Part shown: piece after piece, positions 1-11,400 of the stretch
Layout: each line of letters begins with the position of its first letter
How positions within the stretch are numbered: position 1 is the first letter of the stretch
Source of the DNA: Spirochaetales bacterium
GTDB taxonomy: Bacteria > Spirochaetota > Spirochaetia > SZUA-6 > JAFGRV01
Length of the DNA stretch: 64,000 nt
Direction of reading: 5' to 3'
NCBI GenBank assembly: GCA_016935735.1
Contig: JAFGQK010000057.1
Location: 23,623 to 87,622 of the forward strand
Made by a program: the position numbers and the translations under genes
The notes under the pieces: model-generated
Databases searched by the model: none
The model's input: only the letters and a program-made list of their open reading frames with translations
What the model was told of the DNA's origin: nothing

Positions 1-566
1 TGCAATTGCTATTTCACATGTACCTGAGCGGATCGCTTCAATACCGCGGTGAATAGCAACAAGAGAGCTGGAACAGGCGGTGTCTATCGGTTCACTCGGA
101 CCATGAAAGTCATATTGAAAGGATAACCTGTTGGCACGAATCGAATTGGATATTCCCAATGAACCGGTTGCATCAATGGTTATGGAGTTCTTTAATAATA
201 GGTCATAATAATCCGAGCTGGATACCCCGATAAACATCCCTACATTCTTTCCGGCAAGTTCTCTGGGGTTATAACCCGCATCTTCGATGACCTTCCAGAC
301 AGACTCAAGCAATATTCTCTGCTGCGGATCCATTATTTTTGCTTCGCGCGGGGAGATGTGAAAAAAATCAGGATCAAATTTGTCTATTTCTTTCATAAAT
401 CCGCCGTATCTTGCCTGTTTGATCCCGGCCAGCCATTTTGCCCTTGATCCTGGTATTCCTGTTACCAGATCCTTTTCTTCTTCAATGTTCTTCCAGAATT
501 CTCCCGCATCTTCTGATTGCGGCATTATTGCATGCAATCCGATAATCGCAATGGATTCCTTTTCTG
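1..566 (-). other. Module 14 KS, cut by window edge
   Basis: KS14 starts ESIAIIGLHAIMP and is read to CEIAIA just after DTACSSS. It follows ACP13 and shows that elongation continues beyond the window. Confidence 0.9.
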
Positions 567-3500
567 TTATATCCGGTTTCTGAATTTGATCAGCCTGACC
601 GGGTCCGGCAGGGTTAAATCTATTTTTGATTTTACCGGTTGTGACCGTAACTGGTTGCTCAAATGGGGTTCCCGATTTCACTGTTTTTTCATAATAAAGA
701 TTAAATTCCTGTTTATATTCATTTATCAGATATGTTGCCAGCGCCCTGATCGTGGGGGCATCCAGCTCAAAAAAAACTGCCGGGGTCAATTCCAGGTTGT
801 ATTTATAATTTATTTCATTTGTATAGGCGGTAATGGCAACAGAGTCAAATCCGAATTCCTGAATATCATCATCCGCACCTATGGTATCTGAATTAATATG
901 GGCTAATTTTAAGGCAAGCTGGATTAAATCATTTAAGATGGTATTTACATTAACACCGGTCTTATTAAAATTATTGTCATTTACCCCATTGTTTTCAACT
1001 CTATCATTCTTCATATCCAATCCCCTGGAAAATCCAAGAACCTGATTGATCTTTTGGGGATTTCCGTAAAGAACGGCAAGTGTTCCCTTCCCGTAGCATA
1101 GTGCATTGTTAAGTGCCTCTATTCCTGCTTCACCGGGAAGGGGAAGCATACCGCTGAGCTTTTCCGTCAATTTCTGATATTCCTCATTCACCCGCATACC
1201 ACCATCACGCCACAGTGGCCAGTTCACGGCGATTAATGCCGTCTTTACATCCCGGGCAGCGATTAACCACTCGGTGAAATTATTTAGAAAACTGTTTGCG
1301 TAAGCATAATCGCTCTGTCCCGCATTTCCGAGCAGGGCGGCTGTAGAGGAGAAATACATGATAAAATCAAGGGTCTCATTCTTTAATGCCTCATAGAGAA
1401 ATACAGTCCCGTATACCTTTGGTGCTAAAACGGCATCGATTTCCTCGGCGGTTTTATTTTGTATATATGAATCCCTGTTTATACCCGCACAGTGAAATAC
1501 CCCGTCAATACTCCCGTATGTCTTTTTTATCCCGGAGATTATTTTCTTTGCACCATCCTTCGTCGCTATATTTATATCCATGTATTCAGCTTCACCGCCT
1601 GATTCCCGGAGTTTTTTTAATTGCGTCATTATCCTGTCATTTACGGGTGAACGGCCAACCAGCAAAAGACGGCTATGATAATGTTCTGCCAGGTACCTGC
1701 TTATTATATTTCCAAGACCACCCATTCCACCTGTTATAAGATAAGTGCCTCTCTGTTTTAAGATTATCCGGGGTTTATCAGAGCTATTAAATTTTATTTC
1801 TTTCAGATTTTTTACAAACCTCTCGCCATTTTGATATTTTATTTCACTATTGTTGCCGGAGTCCAGTTCGTTTTTCAGGTATGTAAGAGAAGTCTTTACA
1901 TTATCATCAACGGCAATTGATTTAAAACTTATCTTTTTATTTTCGTGATATAAACACGCGGCAAATCCGCTGATGGATGCATAAACCGGATTCCCTGTAC
2001 TCCCGGACAGGGGGTGAATAAAGATCACTTTTATGGGAATTTTATTTTTTTTATTAATCAATTCCCTGGTTAAAAAAGTCAGCGAATAGAGACTTGTTTT
2101 GACCTGCTTTTCAATTTGTTCTTCAGACAGGTCAAAAACATCCCTGCACCATGAATGAATAATAATCGACGGTTTCATGCCATTCTTTATTATTCGTTGA
2201 AATAACTCCTTATAATCATCCGGTTCAAACGGACGTATTTTATAATCATCATGGTGAGAGCAGGTAAAGGAATTACCCGGTTTAACCTGGATTATCCTGC
2301 ATTTTAAAAAGGTGTCATCCGATTCCAGGGCATCTTTCACATAATTGTTATTTTCAAATACGATTATATTTTCCCCTGAGATGGCTGGCTGGTCTGCAAG
2401 AGGCTGTTTAACCCATTCCACGCCCGAATAGACGAGCTGGCAGGAAGCGTTTTGATGAAGGGTGCGGATTCCCGGGCCCTCTATCGCTTTATCCCCGTTT
2501 TTCAGTTCTTTTAAACAAAAATCTTTAATGGCAATGAGTACGGATCCTTTATCATCCGTGATTGTAATATCATACTTTTTTATTTGAGGTTCTTTTTCCT
2601 TTTGATCCCCTGATACTTTTAAGTACACATAGCATGTATTTTGCAATGGTTTGTACATTTCCAGGCTGCCTAAAAGGAAAGGCAGGCGTGGTCCTTCGGA
2701 TTCACTTTTCTTACTCATCATTACACCCATTACTGTCTGGAATGCCCCATCCAATAATGACGGATGTAATACAAAGTCCCGGGCTGCGATATCTGTTGTT
2801 CCCGGGAGTTCTATTCTTGAAAGGGCCTCTTTTTCATAAATATACAGTTCTTTTATCGGTCTGAAACTTTCGCCATAAGCAAAACCCGATTTCTTAAAAT
2901 AGTCATAACATTCATCCCCATCCAGGTATGATACTTTTCTCTTTTTTAATGCTTCGATATCAATCCCTTTTAAAGGAGCCGGCATGAAATTTTCATAATA
3001 TAATCTGCCCTGGGAATGGATAATTTCTTCCTCACCGGAATCCTGGCTGAATACCGTATAATCCAGATACTCATCGGCCGGAAAAATACTGATATGTATG
3101 GTAATCCCATGGGTTGCCATAACAGGTTTTGTCCATACCACATTACTGATACGTCTGATGTGTCTCGTACTGCCAAAAAATCCCGCTGCCCTGGCCATTT
3201 CCATATGAACGGCCCCGGGCATGACTTTAAGACCATTTATGATATGATCGGTAAGATAAAATTCATTTCCTTTGATATCGGTACTGAATTTTTCACGTTC
3301 AATGGTGGATGTATTTTTATGAACAAGTGGGTGAAGATATGGGGATTGTTCCCGTGAAACCGGCAGGGGAACGGTAATGGGAACAGGAGTTTCTTCCTTG
3401 ACTTCAAACCAGTATTTATCCCGTGCAAAGGGGTATACAGGCATGGATATCTTCTTGCAGGAAATCCCGTTATAAAGGAGCCTCCAATCAGCATTATATT

Positions 3501-5415
3501 TCTTTACGTATAACTCCGCGATTTTATTTAACCGGTTGTAATAATCCGTTGCGTCATTGGTTGTGCTGTCCAGTTCATTTACCAGCTTTACTATTTCAGC
3601 TTTTAATCCCGGGGATGGATGTGCTTTATCAGTGTCAGTACTGCTTAATACATTTTTAGCAGGTTTGTGATTCATTACGGAGTCTAATTCCTTTGCCAGA
3701 TCCTCATAATCCTTCACAATACAGGCAATACGGTATTTCATATGACTTCTGCCGCAGTTCAGGGTATAACAGATATTCTTCATGGGATACTCTTTCCCAT
3801 TATGCTCAAGCCAGGGAATAAGGTCTGATATCTTCGTCTCCAGGGCTGCTTTCGTCCCGGCCGATAACAACACCAGGTGATATGGCGATGATTCCAATTC
3901 TTCCGGATTCGCAATTCCAGGGGGTTCTTCCACTATCAGATGACAGTTTGTGCCACTGAATCCGAATGAACTGATCGCGGCCCGCCTGGGAATCCCTTTT
4001 TCAGTATTCCAGTTTTTAACCCCGGTATTCACATAAAAAGGAGTGGAGTCAAAATTTATATGGGCATTCTGCTGTTTGTAGTTCAGGGATGGAACGAGCA
4101 TCTTATGTTTGAGACAGCATAATACCTTTATTAGACTGGCAATGCCGGCGGCAGGCATGGAATGACCGATATTTGTTTTCACCGAACCGATTGCACAGAA
4201 TTGCTTTTTATTTGTAAATTGTTTAAAGGAATCGGTTAAAGCGTGGATCTCAATAGGGTCTCCCAGTTTCGTACCTGTACCGTGGGCCTCTATATAACTG
4301 ATTGTTTCAGGATTTATATTCAGGTGTTTGTATAATTTATTCTCTAATGCAGTCTGGGAGGATGCACTGGGGGCAGTAATACCGGAAGACTTCCCATCCT
4401 GGTTGATCTCTATCCCTTTGATAATCCCGTATATATGGTTCCCATCCTTGAGTGATGCTTCATAACTTTTAAGCACAACAACCCCGACTGCTTCACCAAT
4501 GACGGTACCATCAGCATCATTATCAAAAACCATACACCGTCCTTTTGGTGAAAACATATTGAGTTTATCAAGACTCAAAAACATGAGCGGGGTTGACATA
4601 ACCAGGACCCCCCCGGCAATGGCGATCTCGCTATTTTTCTGCCGGAGACTCTGGCATGCCAATGAAACCGCAACCAGGGCCGAAGAACAGGCAGTGTCTA
4701 TTGCTACAGCAGGACCTTTGAGGTTTAATATATATGCTAATCGTGAAGCAAGGATAGAATTACTGCTCCCGGTAGGTACATATGGATTGATTTCACCGGG
4801 ATAGTTTTTCATATAATCCCCTTCCTGGCAGCCAACAAAAACACCACACTCCTTTCCGTTCAGTTCAACATCAGAATAACCGGCATCTTCCAATGCTTTC
4901 CAGGCTTCCTGCAAAAATAACCGCTGCCTGGGATCCATCATTTCCGCTTCTTTTATAGATAATCCAAAAAAGAAAGGATCGAATTCATCAATATTAGATA
5001 AAAAACCTCCCCAATGACTGGTTGGTTTTGTATTTGTGAACTGGGGATTCGCTTTTAAAAAGCTATCCCATCTCCATCTCTCTTTTGGTATATCCTTGAT
5101 TGAGTTTTTACCTGCAACCAGGTTATCCCAGAATTCGTTTATGTTTTTTGCACCAGGAAACAGTCCCGACATGCCAATGATTGCTATTTCACCTTTTGAC
5201 ACGTCCGATGGATTCCCGCTTTTATCATTATCATCAGGTATGTTCACAAGAGCGGCAGTGCCCTTTGATTTATTCACCGGTCCAGGTTTATCCGGAATAA
5301 AATCTGTGTTCTGGTTCAAGAGTAAAGATTTGATCAGGCCAGCGGCTTTTCCCGGGGTAATTTCCCCCTTCATGACCCGTTGTAAGATTTTATGCCTTTC
5401 ATGAGTGACATTCAT
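1..5415 (-). CDS. Trans-AT polyketide synthase C (3' end beyond window): KS-DH-KR-ACP-KS
   Basis: This megasynthase extends the chain made by protein A. The ATG at 5413-5415 lies just downstream of an AAGGA site, and the frame is open for 1805 codons to the window edge, so it is partial at the C-terminus. The order read is: an N-terminal helical segment (residues 1-35, pattern LLxxxxGxIxxxxAxxLI) likely to be a docking element, KS13 (about 75-497, DTACSSA, EAHGTGT, NIGH), DH13 (about 700-980), KR13 with its structural half (about 990-1430), ACP13 (GFDSV, Ser at 841-843) and the first half of KS14, cut shortly after its active-site DTACSSS. No AT domain is present. It is separated from the stop of A by 60 bases and is probably co-transcribed with it. 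Family assignment is certain; product chemistry is inferred. Confidence 0.96.
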   Translation of the reverse strand, partial: MNVTHERHKILQRVMKGEITPGKAAGLIKSLLLNQNTDFIPDKPGPVNKSKGTAALVNIPDDNDKSGNPSDVSKGEIAIIGMSGLFPGAKNINEFWDNLVAGKNSIKDIPKERWRWDSFLKANPQFTNTKPTSHWGGFLSNIDEFDPFFFGLSIKEAEMMDPRQRLFLQEAWKALEDAGYSDVELNGKECGVFVGCQEGDYMKNYPGEINPYVPTGSSNSILASRLAYILNLKGPAVAIDTACSSALVAVSLACQSLRQKNSEIAIAGGVLVMSTPLMFLSLDKLNMFSPKGRCMVFDNDADGTVIGEAVGVVVLKSYEASLKDGNHIYGIIKGIEINQDGKSSGITAPSASSQTALENKLYKHLNINPETISYIEAHGTGTKLGDPIEIHALTDSFKQFTNKKQFCAIGSVKTNIGHSMPAAGIASLIKVLCCLKHKMLVPSLNYKQQNAHINFDSTPFYVNTGVKNWNTEKGIPRRAAISSFGFSGTNCHLIVEEPPGIANPEELESSPYHLVLLSAGTKAALETKISDLIPWLEHNGKEYPMKNICYTLNCGRSHMKYRIACIVKDYEDLAKELDSVMNHKPAKNVLSSTDTDKAHPSPGLKAEIVKLVNELDSTTNDATDYYNRLNKIAELYVKKYNADWRLLYNGISCKKISMPVYPFARDKYWFEVKEETPVPITVPLPVSREQSPYLHPLVHKNTSTIEREKFSTDIKGNEFYLTDHIINGLKVMPGAVHMEMARAAGFFGSTRHIRRISNVVWTKPVMATHGITIHISIFPADEYLDYTVFSQDSGEEEIIHSQGRLYYENFMPAPLKGIDIEALKKRKVSYLDGDECYDYFKKSGFAYGESFRPIKELYIYEKEALSRIELPGTTDIAARDFVLHPSLLDGAFQTVMGVMMSKKSESEGPRLPFLLGSLEMYKPLQNTCYVYLKVSGDQKEKEPQIKKYDITITDDKGSVLIAIKDFCLKELKNGDKAIEGPGIRTLHQNASCQLVYSGVEWVKQPLADQPAISGENIIVFENNNYVKDALESDDTFLKCRIIQVKPGNSFTCSHHDDYKIRPFEPDDYKELFQRIIKNGMKPSIIIHSWCRDVFDLSEEQIEKQVKTSLYSLTFLTRELINKKNKIPIKVIFIHPLSGSTGNPVYASISGFAACLYHENKKISFKSIAVDDNVKTSLTYLKNELDSGNNSEIKYQNGERFVKNLKEIKFNSSDKPRIILKQRGTYLITGGMGGLGNIISRYLAEHYHSRLLLVGRSPVNDRIMTQLKKLRESGGEAEYMDINIATKDGAKKIISGIKKTYGSIDGVFHCAGINRDSYIQNKTAEEIDAVLAPKVYGTVFLYEALKNETLDFIMYFSSTAALLGNAGQSDYAYANSFLNNFTEWLIAARDVKTALIAVNWPLWRDGGMRVNEEYQKLTEKLSGMLPLPGEAGIEALNNALCYGKGTLAVLYGNPQKINQVLGFSRGLDMKNDRVENNGVNDNNFNKTGVNVNTILNDLIQLALKLAHINSDTIGADDDIQEFGFDSVAITAYTNEINYKYNLELTPAVFFELDAPTIRALATYLINEYKQEFNLYYEKTVKSGTPFEQPVTVTTGKIKNRFNPAGPGQADQIQKPDITEKESIAIIGLHAIMPQSEDAGEFWKNIEEEKDLVTGIPGSRAKWLAGIKQARYGGFMKEIDKFDPDFFHISPREAKIMDPQQRILLESVWKVIEDAGYNPRELAGKNVGMFIGVSSSDYYDLLLKNSITIDATGSLGISNSIRANRLSFQYDFHGPSEPIDTACSSSLVAIHRGIEAIRSGTCEIAIA
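1120..5205 (-). other. Module 13 catalytic part: KS-DH-KR
   Basis: KS13 active Cys codon is at 4687-4689. DH13 has HIINGLKVMP and LLDGAFQ. KR13 has ITGGMGGLG, INRDS and YAYAN. With ACP13 (about 700-950, GFDSV) an alkene is expected. Confidence 0.83.
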
Positions 5416-5475
5416 AGTTAAAATTCCTTTTTAAATAACATTTCATTAAAATAACAGCAATAACCAGTGTATAAT

Positions 5476-8400
5476 CTATTGTAATGCCTTTATCTGCTGA
5501 TCTACCGTTTCTATATCCATCAAGCCACGTTTCATCTGCTCTAAAAGTGTGCATAGTTTCTCCTCGAGAGGGTCTTCGTTTTTTTGCAAAGGAGTATAGT
5601 TTATGTTAAAATTATTTTTTATGTAGTGAGTAAGTTGATTGATCGTTGAATAATTGAATAGCTCCGTGGATCTTAACTGTATACCAAGCTCTGTATTGAT
5701 TTTATGGACTATCTCGATTGCCAGAACAGAATCCACACCAAGATCAGAGAACGCCGTATTCCCGCTCATTTCATCAGGATTAAGCTTTAATGATGAACAG
5801 AGAATCCGGGCTATCGTAAGTGAAATAAAATCTTCACTATCAACTTCAACTGAATTCTCCTGTACTTGCGTGCTGGACAAATCGTGCACCGGTTTATTTT
5901 CGGTATCATCATTTTTTGCCTGTACGTTGCCATTTTCCTGGACGTTTTTATCCAGTTTAAGCATCATGATCTGGGGACCGGGGTTTGCCAAAATTCTCTG
6001 TATTGCCTCCATTCCTTCTCCGGTTTCGATAGCAAGAACATTTCTGGCTTTGAATCTTTTTTCATACTCTGCAGATGATGCTATTCCTATATTTCCCCAG
6101 TATCCCCAGTTAATGGTCCTGGTTGTAAAACCGGATTTCTGATCCATATATGATGCCAGGGCATCTTCAAATGTACTGGCAGCAGTATATGCCCCTCTTC
6201 CGGCATTACCGGTGAATGAGGCTGCCGATGAAAAATAGAGCATGAAGTCAATGTTTAGTCCTTTACATACATTACATAATACGATACTGCCCGTCGTCTT
6301 GGGCCGGAGAACGCCGCGGAGGGTCTCTTCTTTGATAAGGTCAACGATTCCGTCATTTAAAACAACTGCTGAATGAATTACCCCGTTTATGTGTTCAAAA
6401 TGGGTGATGATGTGATCGATCACTTTATTCAAAGATAACGGATCGGCGATATCTGCCTGCAGATAGACGGCATTTCCGCCTTTCGCCTCAATTTCAGCGA
6501 TCTTTTTTTCTTTATCACTGTCCAATGGGCTTCTCCCCAACAATACAAGCTTTGCTTTCACCATTTGTGCCAGATGCAGCGCCAGTTGAAAACCAATCCC
6601 CCCGGCTCCTCCAGGGATAAGATACACCCCGTTTTCCTTAAAAGCATTTGTGTGAACCCGGGGAAGATCTGCGGGCAGTAACTTCCTTACATATCTCTCC
6701 CCCCGCCTGATTGCTATGGTATCGCCGTTTTTATTTCCCGGCTCACGGATAATTATTTTGACCGTATTCATATCACCTGTTTTTTGATCATCCCCGGAAA
6801 CAACCGGTTCCTCTTTATAATCAATATCAAGATAACTGATATTCATTGCCGGATATTCTTTCATTAAAACTTTTGCAAAACCGTCTAATGCACCTGCCAG
6901 TGGTATTATCCTGTCATCCGGCAACACACGGTATACATTATTTGTGACAATCTTTAAATTGACCGCCTTCTGGGTAAGACCGTACTCACCCAGGGCTTTT
7001 ACCAGCCTGAACAGGGAGATAATCCCTTTTTCCTGGGTGTTTTCAAAACTCTTCACATCGTTCAATGAATGCAGATTTTTACAGATACCTCCCAGGAAAT
7101 AGATTGTTTTTACATGTTCTATACTGTCAAGACAGGAAGCGAAAGCACCTGGTTCTTGTAAAGCAAGTTCCCATGTACCATCCGGAAATTGTTTGGTACA
7201 TTTGCCCAGTTGAACCAGTAATACCATATCGGATTCATGGGCTTTATAAAAAGTATCTGCCAGTTTTTTACTGTCCTCCGTATAAATTACCAGTACCGTT
7301 CCTTTAACATCTTTCAGGCTATTCTCTTTTTCTGCGGGTAACTCTTCACTTTCCCACACAGGTCGATAAAACCAGCCGCCTGTTGTGCCCTGTGTTGTAT
7401 GAACAGGATTTGTTTTATGATGTTTATCTTCATGGGAGGAAATTTTATCCGGCCAATATATATCCTGTGCAAACGGGTATGTGGGTAAAGAGATTCTTTC
7501 CGGTTGTATTTCCCCGTATAAAAGTCTCCAGTTGATATGGGCACCAAGGCACCAGATCCTGGCCAATTTATCATATGCCTGACTGTGAATGAGTTCCTTT
7601 ACCAATACTTCCCCATTCTGCCCGGAGAATATCGAATTGATTTCATTCCCGGCATTATCTATACTTCCCGGGTACAGATCCGATATATTTGATTTATTCT
7701 CACAAAACAAGGCGAGTTTCTCCTTAAGTTCCTGGATATTTTTACATACTAAAGCCAGCCTTTCTTTCATCGGTGTTCTTCCCACCTGAAGTGTAAAGCT
7801 AAGATTTACTGCAAACTCCTCATCCCTGGATGGTATGTCAGATAGACAGGTAACATATTTTTTTGCATACTCCTTAAGCCTGTCGTGATTTTTTGCCGAG
7901 AAAACCATCAGATACTTTTCAGGTTTTCTTATTGTTATATGCTGAACGGGTTTATTGAATTCTTCCAGTACTATATGTGCATTTGTGCCGCCTAATCCGA
8001 AAGAACTCACACCAGCCCGTCTGGGAATTTCATTGTTATCTTTATCCATTATCGGTTCCCATGGCCTGGCTGAATTTACAATATAAAAGGGGCTATCATC
8101 CAACTCAATATACGGATTCAATTGATTGAAATTGATATTTGCCGGTAATGTTTTATGTTTCATTGCCAGGAGTACTTTTATAATGCCTGCAATGCCCGAG
8201 GCAGCCTCCAGATGGCCAATGTTAGTCTTTACCGAGCCCAGCCCGCAGTAATTCCTTGTATCTGCGGTTATTCCGTATGATTTATATAAATCTTCGAATG
8301 CCTTTTTAATACCGTTTATTTCCACCTTGTCACCCATCTGTGTTCCGGTACCATGACATTCAATATAGCTTATGGTATTGGGCAATATACCGGCTCTTTG

Positions 8401-11400
8401 ATATGCGTTTTTAAGTAAATCTGCCTGGGAATTATGGTTGGGAGCGGTGAGTGAGGATGAATGCCCACCATGATTCTCATAAGAACCCTTTATTACCGCA
8501 TAAATAGTATCGTTATCTTTCATTGCCCTGCTTAATGGTTTAAGCAGGATTACGCCACAACCTTCTCCTCGTACAATGCCATTGGCATCCTTGTCAAATG
8601 CCCTGCATTTACCGTCATCACTTAATACACCCACCTTGCTGAAGGCCAATTGCGCCATGGGACTCAGGATTACATTCACCCCTCCTGCAATCGCCATGTC
8701 GCAATTCTCCATATGGATTGACTCGGCTGCCCTGTGTATTGCAACAAGTGAACTTGAGCAGGCTGTATTTATCACTTCGCATGGTCCATGAAAATCAAAA
8801 AAATAGGATATCCGGTTGCCTATCATGGCATGGGATAAACCTGTTGCAGCCTGTGCATGGATTTCTGACATATATCCATTCAGAACCAGGCTGTAATCGG
8901 AATTGGATACGCCGATAAACAACCCTGTTCTTAATTTTGCCAAGTCTGCTGCGCAATAACCCGCGTCTTCTGTTGCGGCCCATACTGTCTCCAGCATAAT
9001 CCTCTGCTGGGGGTCCATTAACTCCGCTTCCCGCCGGGATATGTTAAAGAAATTGGCATCAAAATTTTTAACGCTTTTCATGAAGGCCGCCCATTTACTG
9101 CTTGTCTTATTGCCCCCTTCCATATGATTACCGTAAAACTCCTGCCAGTCCCAGCGTTCCCCGGGTATCTCGGTAACAAGGCAATCCCCTTTTTCCAGGT
9201 GCTTCCAGAACTCATCAAGATTATTTGATTGGGGCATTATCCCGCCCATCCCGATAATTGCAATCGGTTCTTTGCCGAGTCGTGGACTGCCGCCGGTATA
9301 AGGAATGACTGTTGTACGATTCTTTTCGATCATGTTGTTATTATCAGATTCTGCAGTGCTTATGAGTTCATTCCCCGGTTTAATTTCCAGAGGAGGGCTC
9401 TGGGAATGATTATGACTGTAATAACCGCATAGGAGGCCTTTGTATTCTTTATTCATAAAACTTACCAATGAATTAATTGTCATTTCATCAAGATCAAAGA
9501 AAACTGCCGGGGTCATATCCAGGTGAAACTTTTCATTAATAAGATTGGCAAGGACGGTAAGATTAATTGAGTCAAAACCGTATTCCATTAAGCTTTTATC
9601 ATTTTCAATCTCGCTAACAGGCATTTTTATCTGATGGCTGATAACCTCCCTGATTTCCTCTTTAAGTTTTTGCTCGAGATTAAAATGGGTGGAAAAGGTA
9701 TTTGTGGAGTCTGTTTCGATTTTTTCCACTTTTTCATCCGCTACACCTTTGAAATTTACGGGAATTCCAACGGGGTTGAAATCATCCACTGTTTCGCTAT
9801 CCACGACAAGCAATTGATGTCTTCCCGATAATAACGCCATTTCCAGTGCCTGTATTCCATCTGCCGTACTTAGAGGATTCATGCCGGATGTTTTAAGCAT
9901 ATCATACAATCTCTGATCCAGTTTCATGCCCCCATCCTTCCACAAGGGCCAATTGATTGATAGAATATGTTGGTAACTCTTCAACACTGTTGAAGCCCGA
10001 TTGTTATTTTTCAAGGTGCCCCTGTTTTCACGGGGTTCTTCTGCCAGCATCTTTGCATAATTATCCAGAAAACAATTTGCATATGCATAACCGCTTTGAC
10101 CTGCATTACCGAATAGAGCCGCAATAGCTGAAAACATTATAAAAACATCAAGCTCTTCATGACACAGGATTTCGTTAAGGAAAATGGTACCATGCACCTT
10201 GGGAGCAAGGACGTCCTTCAGATCCGCCAGGTTCTTGTTATGTAAATATGAATCTTTAAGAATACCGGCACTGTGAATAAGACCATTTATATGTCCGAAC
10301 CGGGATTTGATTTTTTTAATGGCACCTTTAATTTGGTCTGGTTTCGAAACATCTGCCGTCATATATTCTATTTTCCCGCCCGGGGAGTTTAATTTATTAA
10401 TAATCTTTAATTTATCATTACCTGGTCTGGACCTGTTTATCAATATGAGGGTTGCATTGTACTTTTCTATCAGATACTTTGCAAAAATAAGTCCAAGTCC
10501 CCCGGTACCACCGGTTATTATATATACTCCCTTATGCTTAAAGACAGCAGGGTTGCCGGCAGTATTTTTAATTTCCGATTCCAGATCCACCTCCCTGACA
10601 TACTCCACATAACGTTCTTTATGATCATACTTGATCTGGTTAGCCGGATCATCTTCAAATTCCATCAAAACCTGGTGTACAAGTTCCGGTAAAATACCGG
10701 ATGTCTCCTTTATCTCATTTTGAAAGATTTCAATGGTCTTTATCATAAGCCCGGGATTTTCTTTACCTACCGATTTTACAAAGGCCTTTACCGCGCTGAA
10801 TTGTGGCTGGGGCTGTTGTTTGCTGTTCGGAAAAATATATAATAATTTCACTTGATCCTTTAATCTCGTTTTTATCAAAGCCTTGAGAAGACAAAAGACC
10901 GAATAAATACTGTAGTCCAGTCCTTTTTCCATGTCATTACTGCAATGCAGGAATGACCATGTATGAATTATATAATGGGGTAGTATGTTTTTTTCTTTTA
11001 GCTCATCAAATAAACGGATATAATCGCCTTCCAGAACAGGATCTATTCTATAGATCAGTCCATTATCATTGTCAAAGGATTTACCGGGTTTTACCGTAAT
11101 GAGTTTTTTCCTGTCAATCCCATGTTTTTCAAGTGCTTTTGTAAAAGGAGAATCATCTTCAAAAAGTAACGTATAACCGGCCTCTGCCTTGTTATTAAAA
11201 CCGGTAGTGGCGGATTTCTTTTGATAATCCAGGCAGTAATAGGTAAGTCCCGGATTGTACCGGTTCTCTATTTTAAATTCAGGTACTGAAATATCAGGTT
11301 TTCTATAGCCGGTTGCTTTCGCGGAAAAATCATTGAGTTTCACCAGTACTTTCCCTGATTTATCAAGTAATTTTATATTAAATTTGATAACCTGGTTATT

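Noticed and set aside
2170-2215. Element-like TATTCGTTGAAATAAC near 2200
   Set aside because: It encodes the normal LFQRIIKNG stretch of the structural KR half and has no matching left arm.
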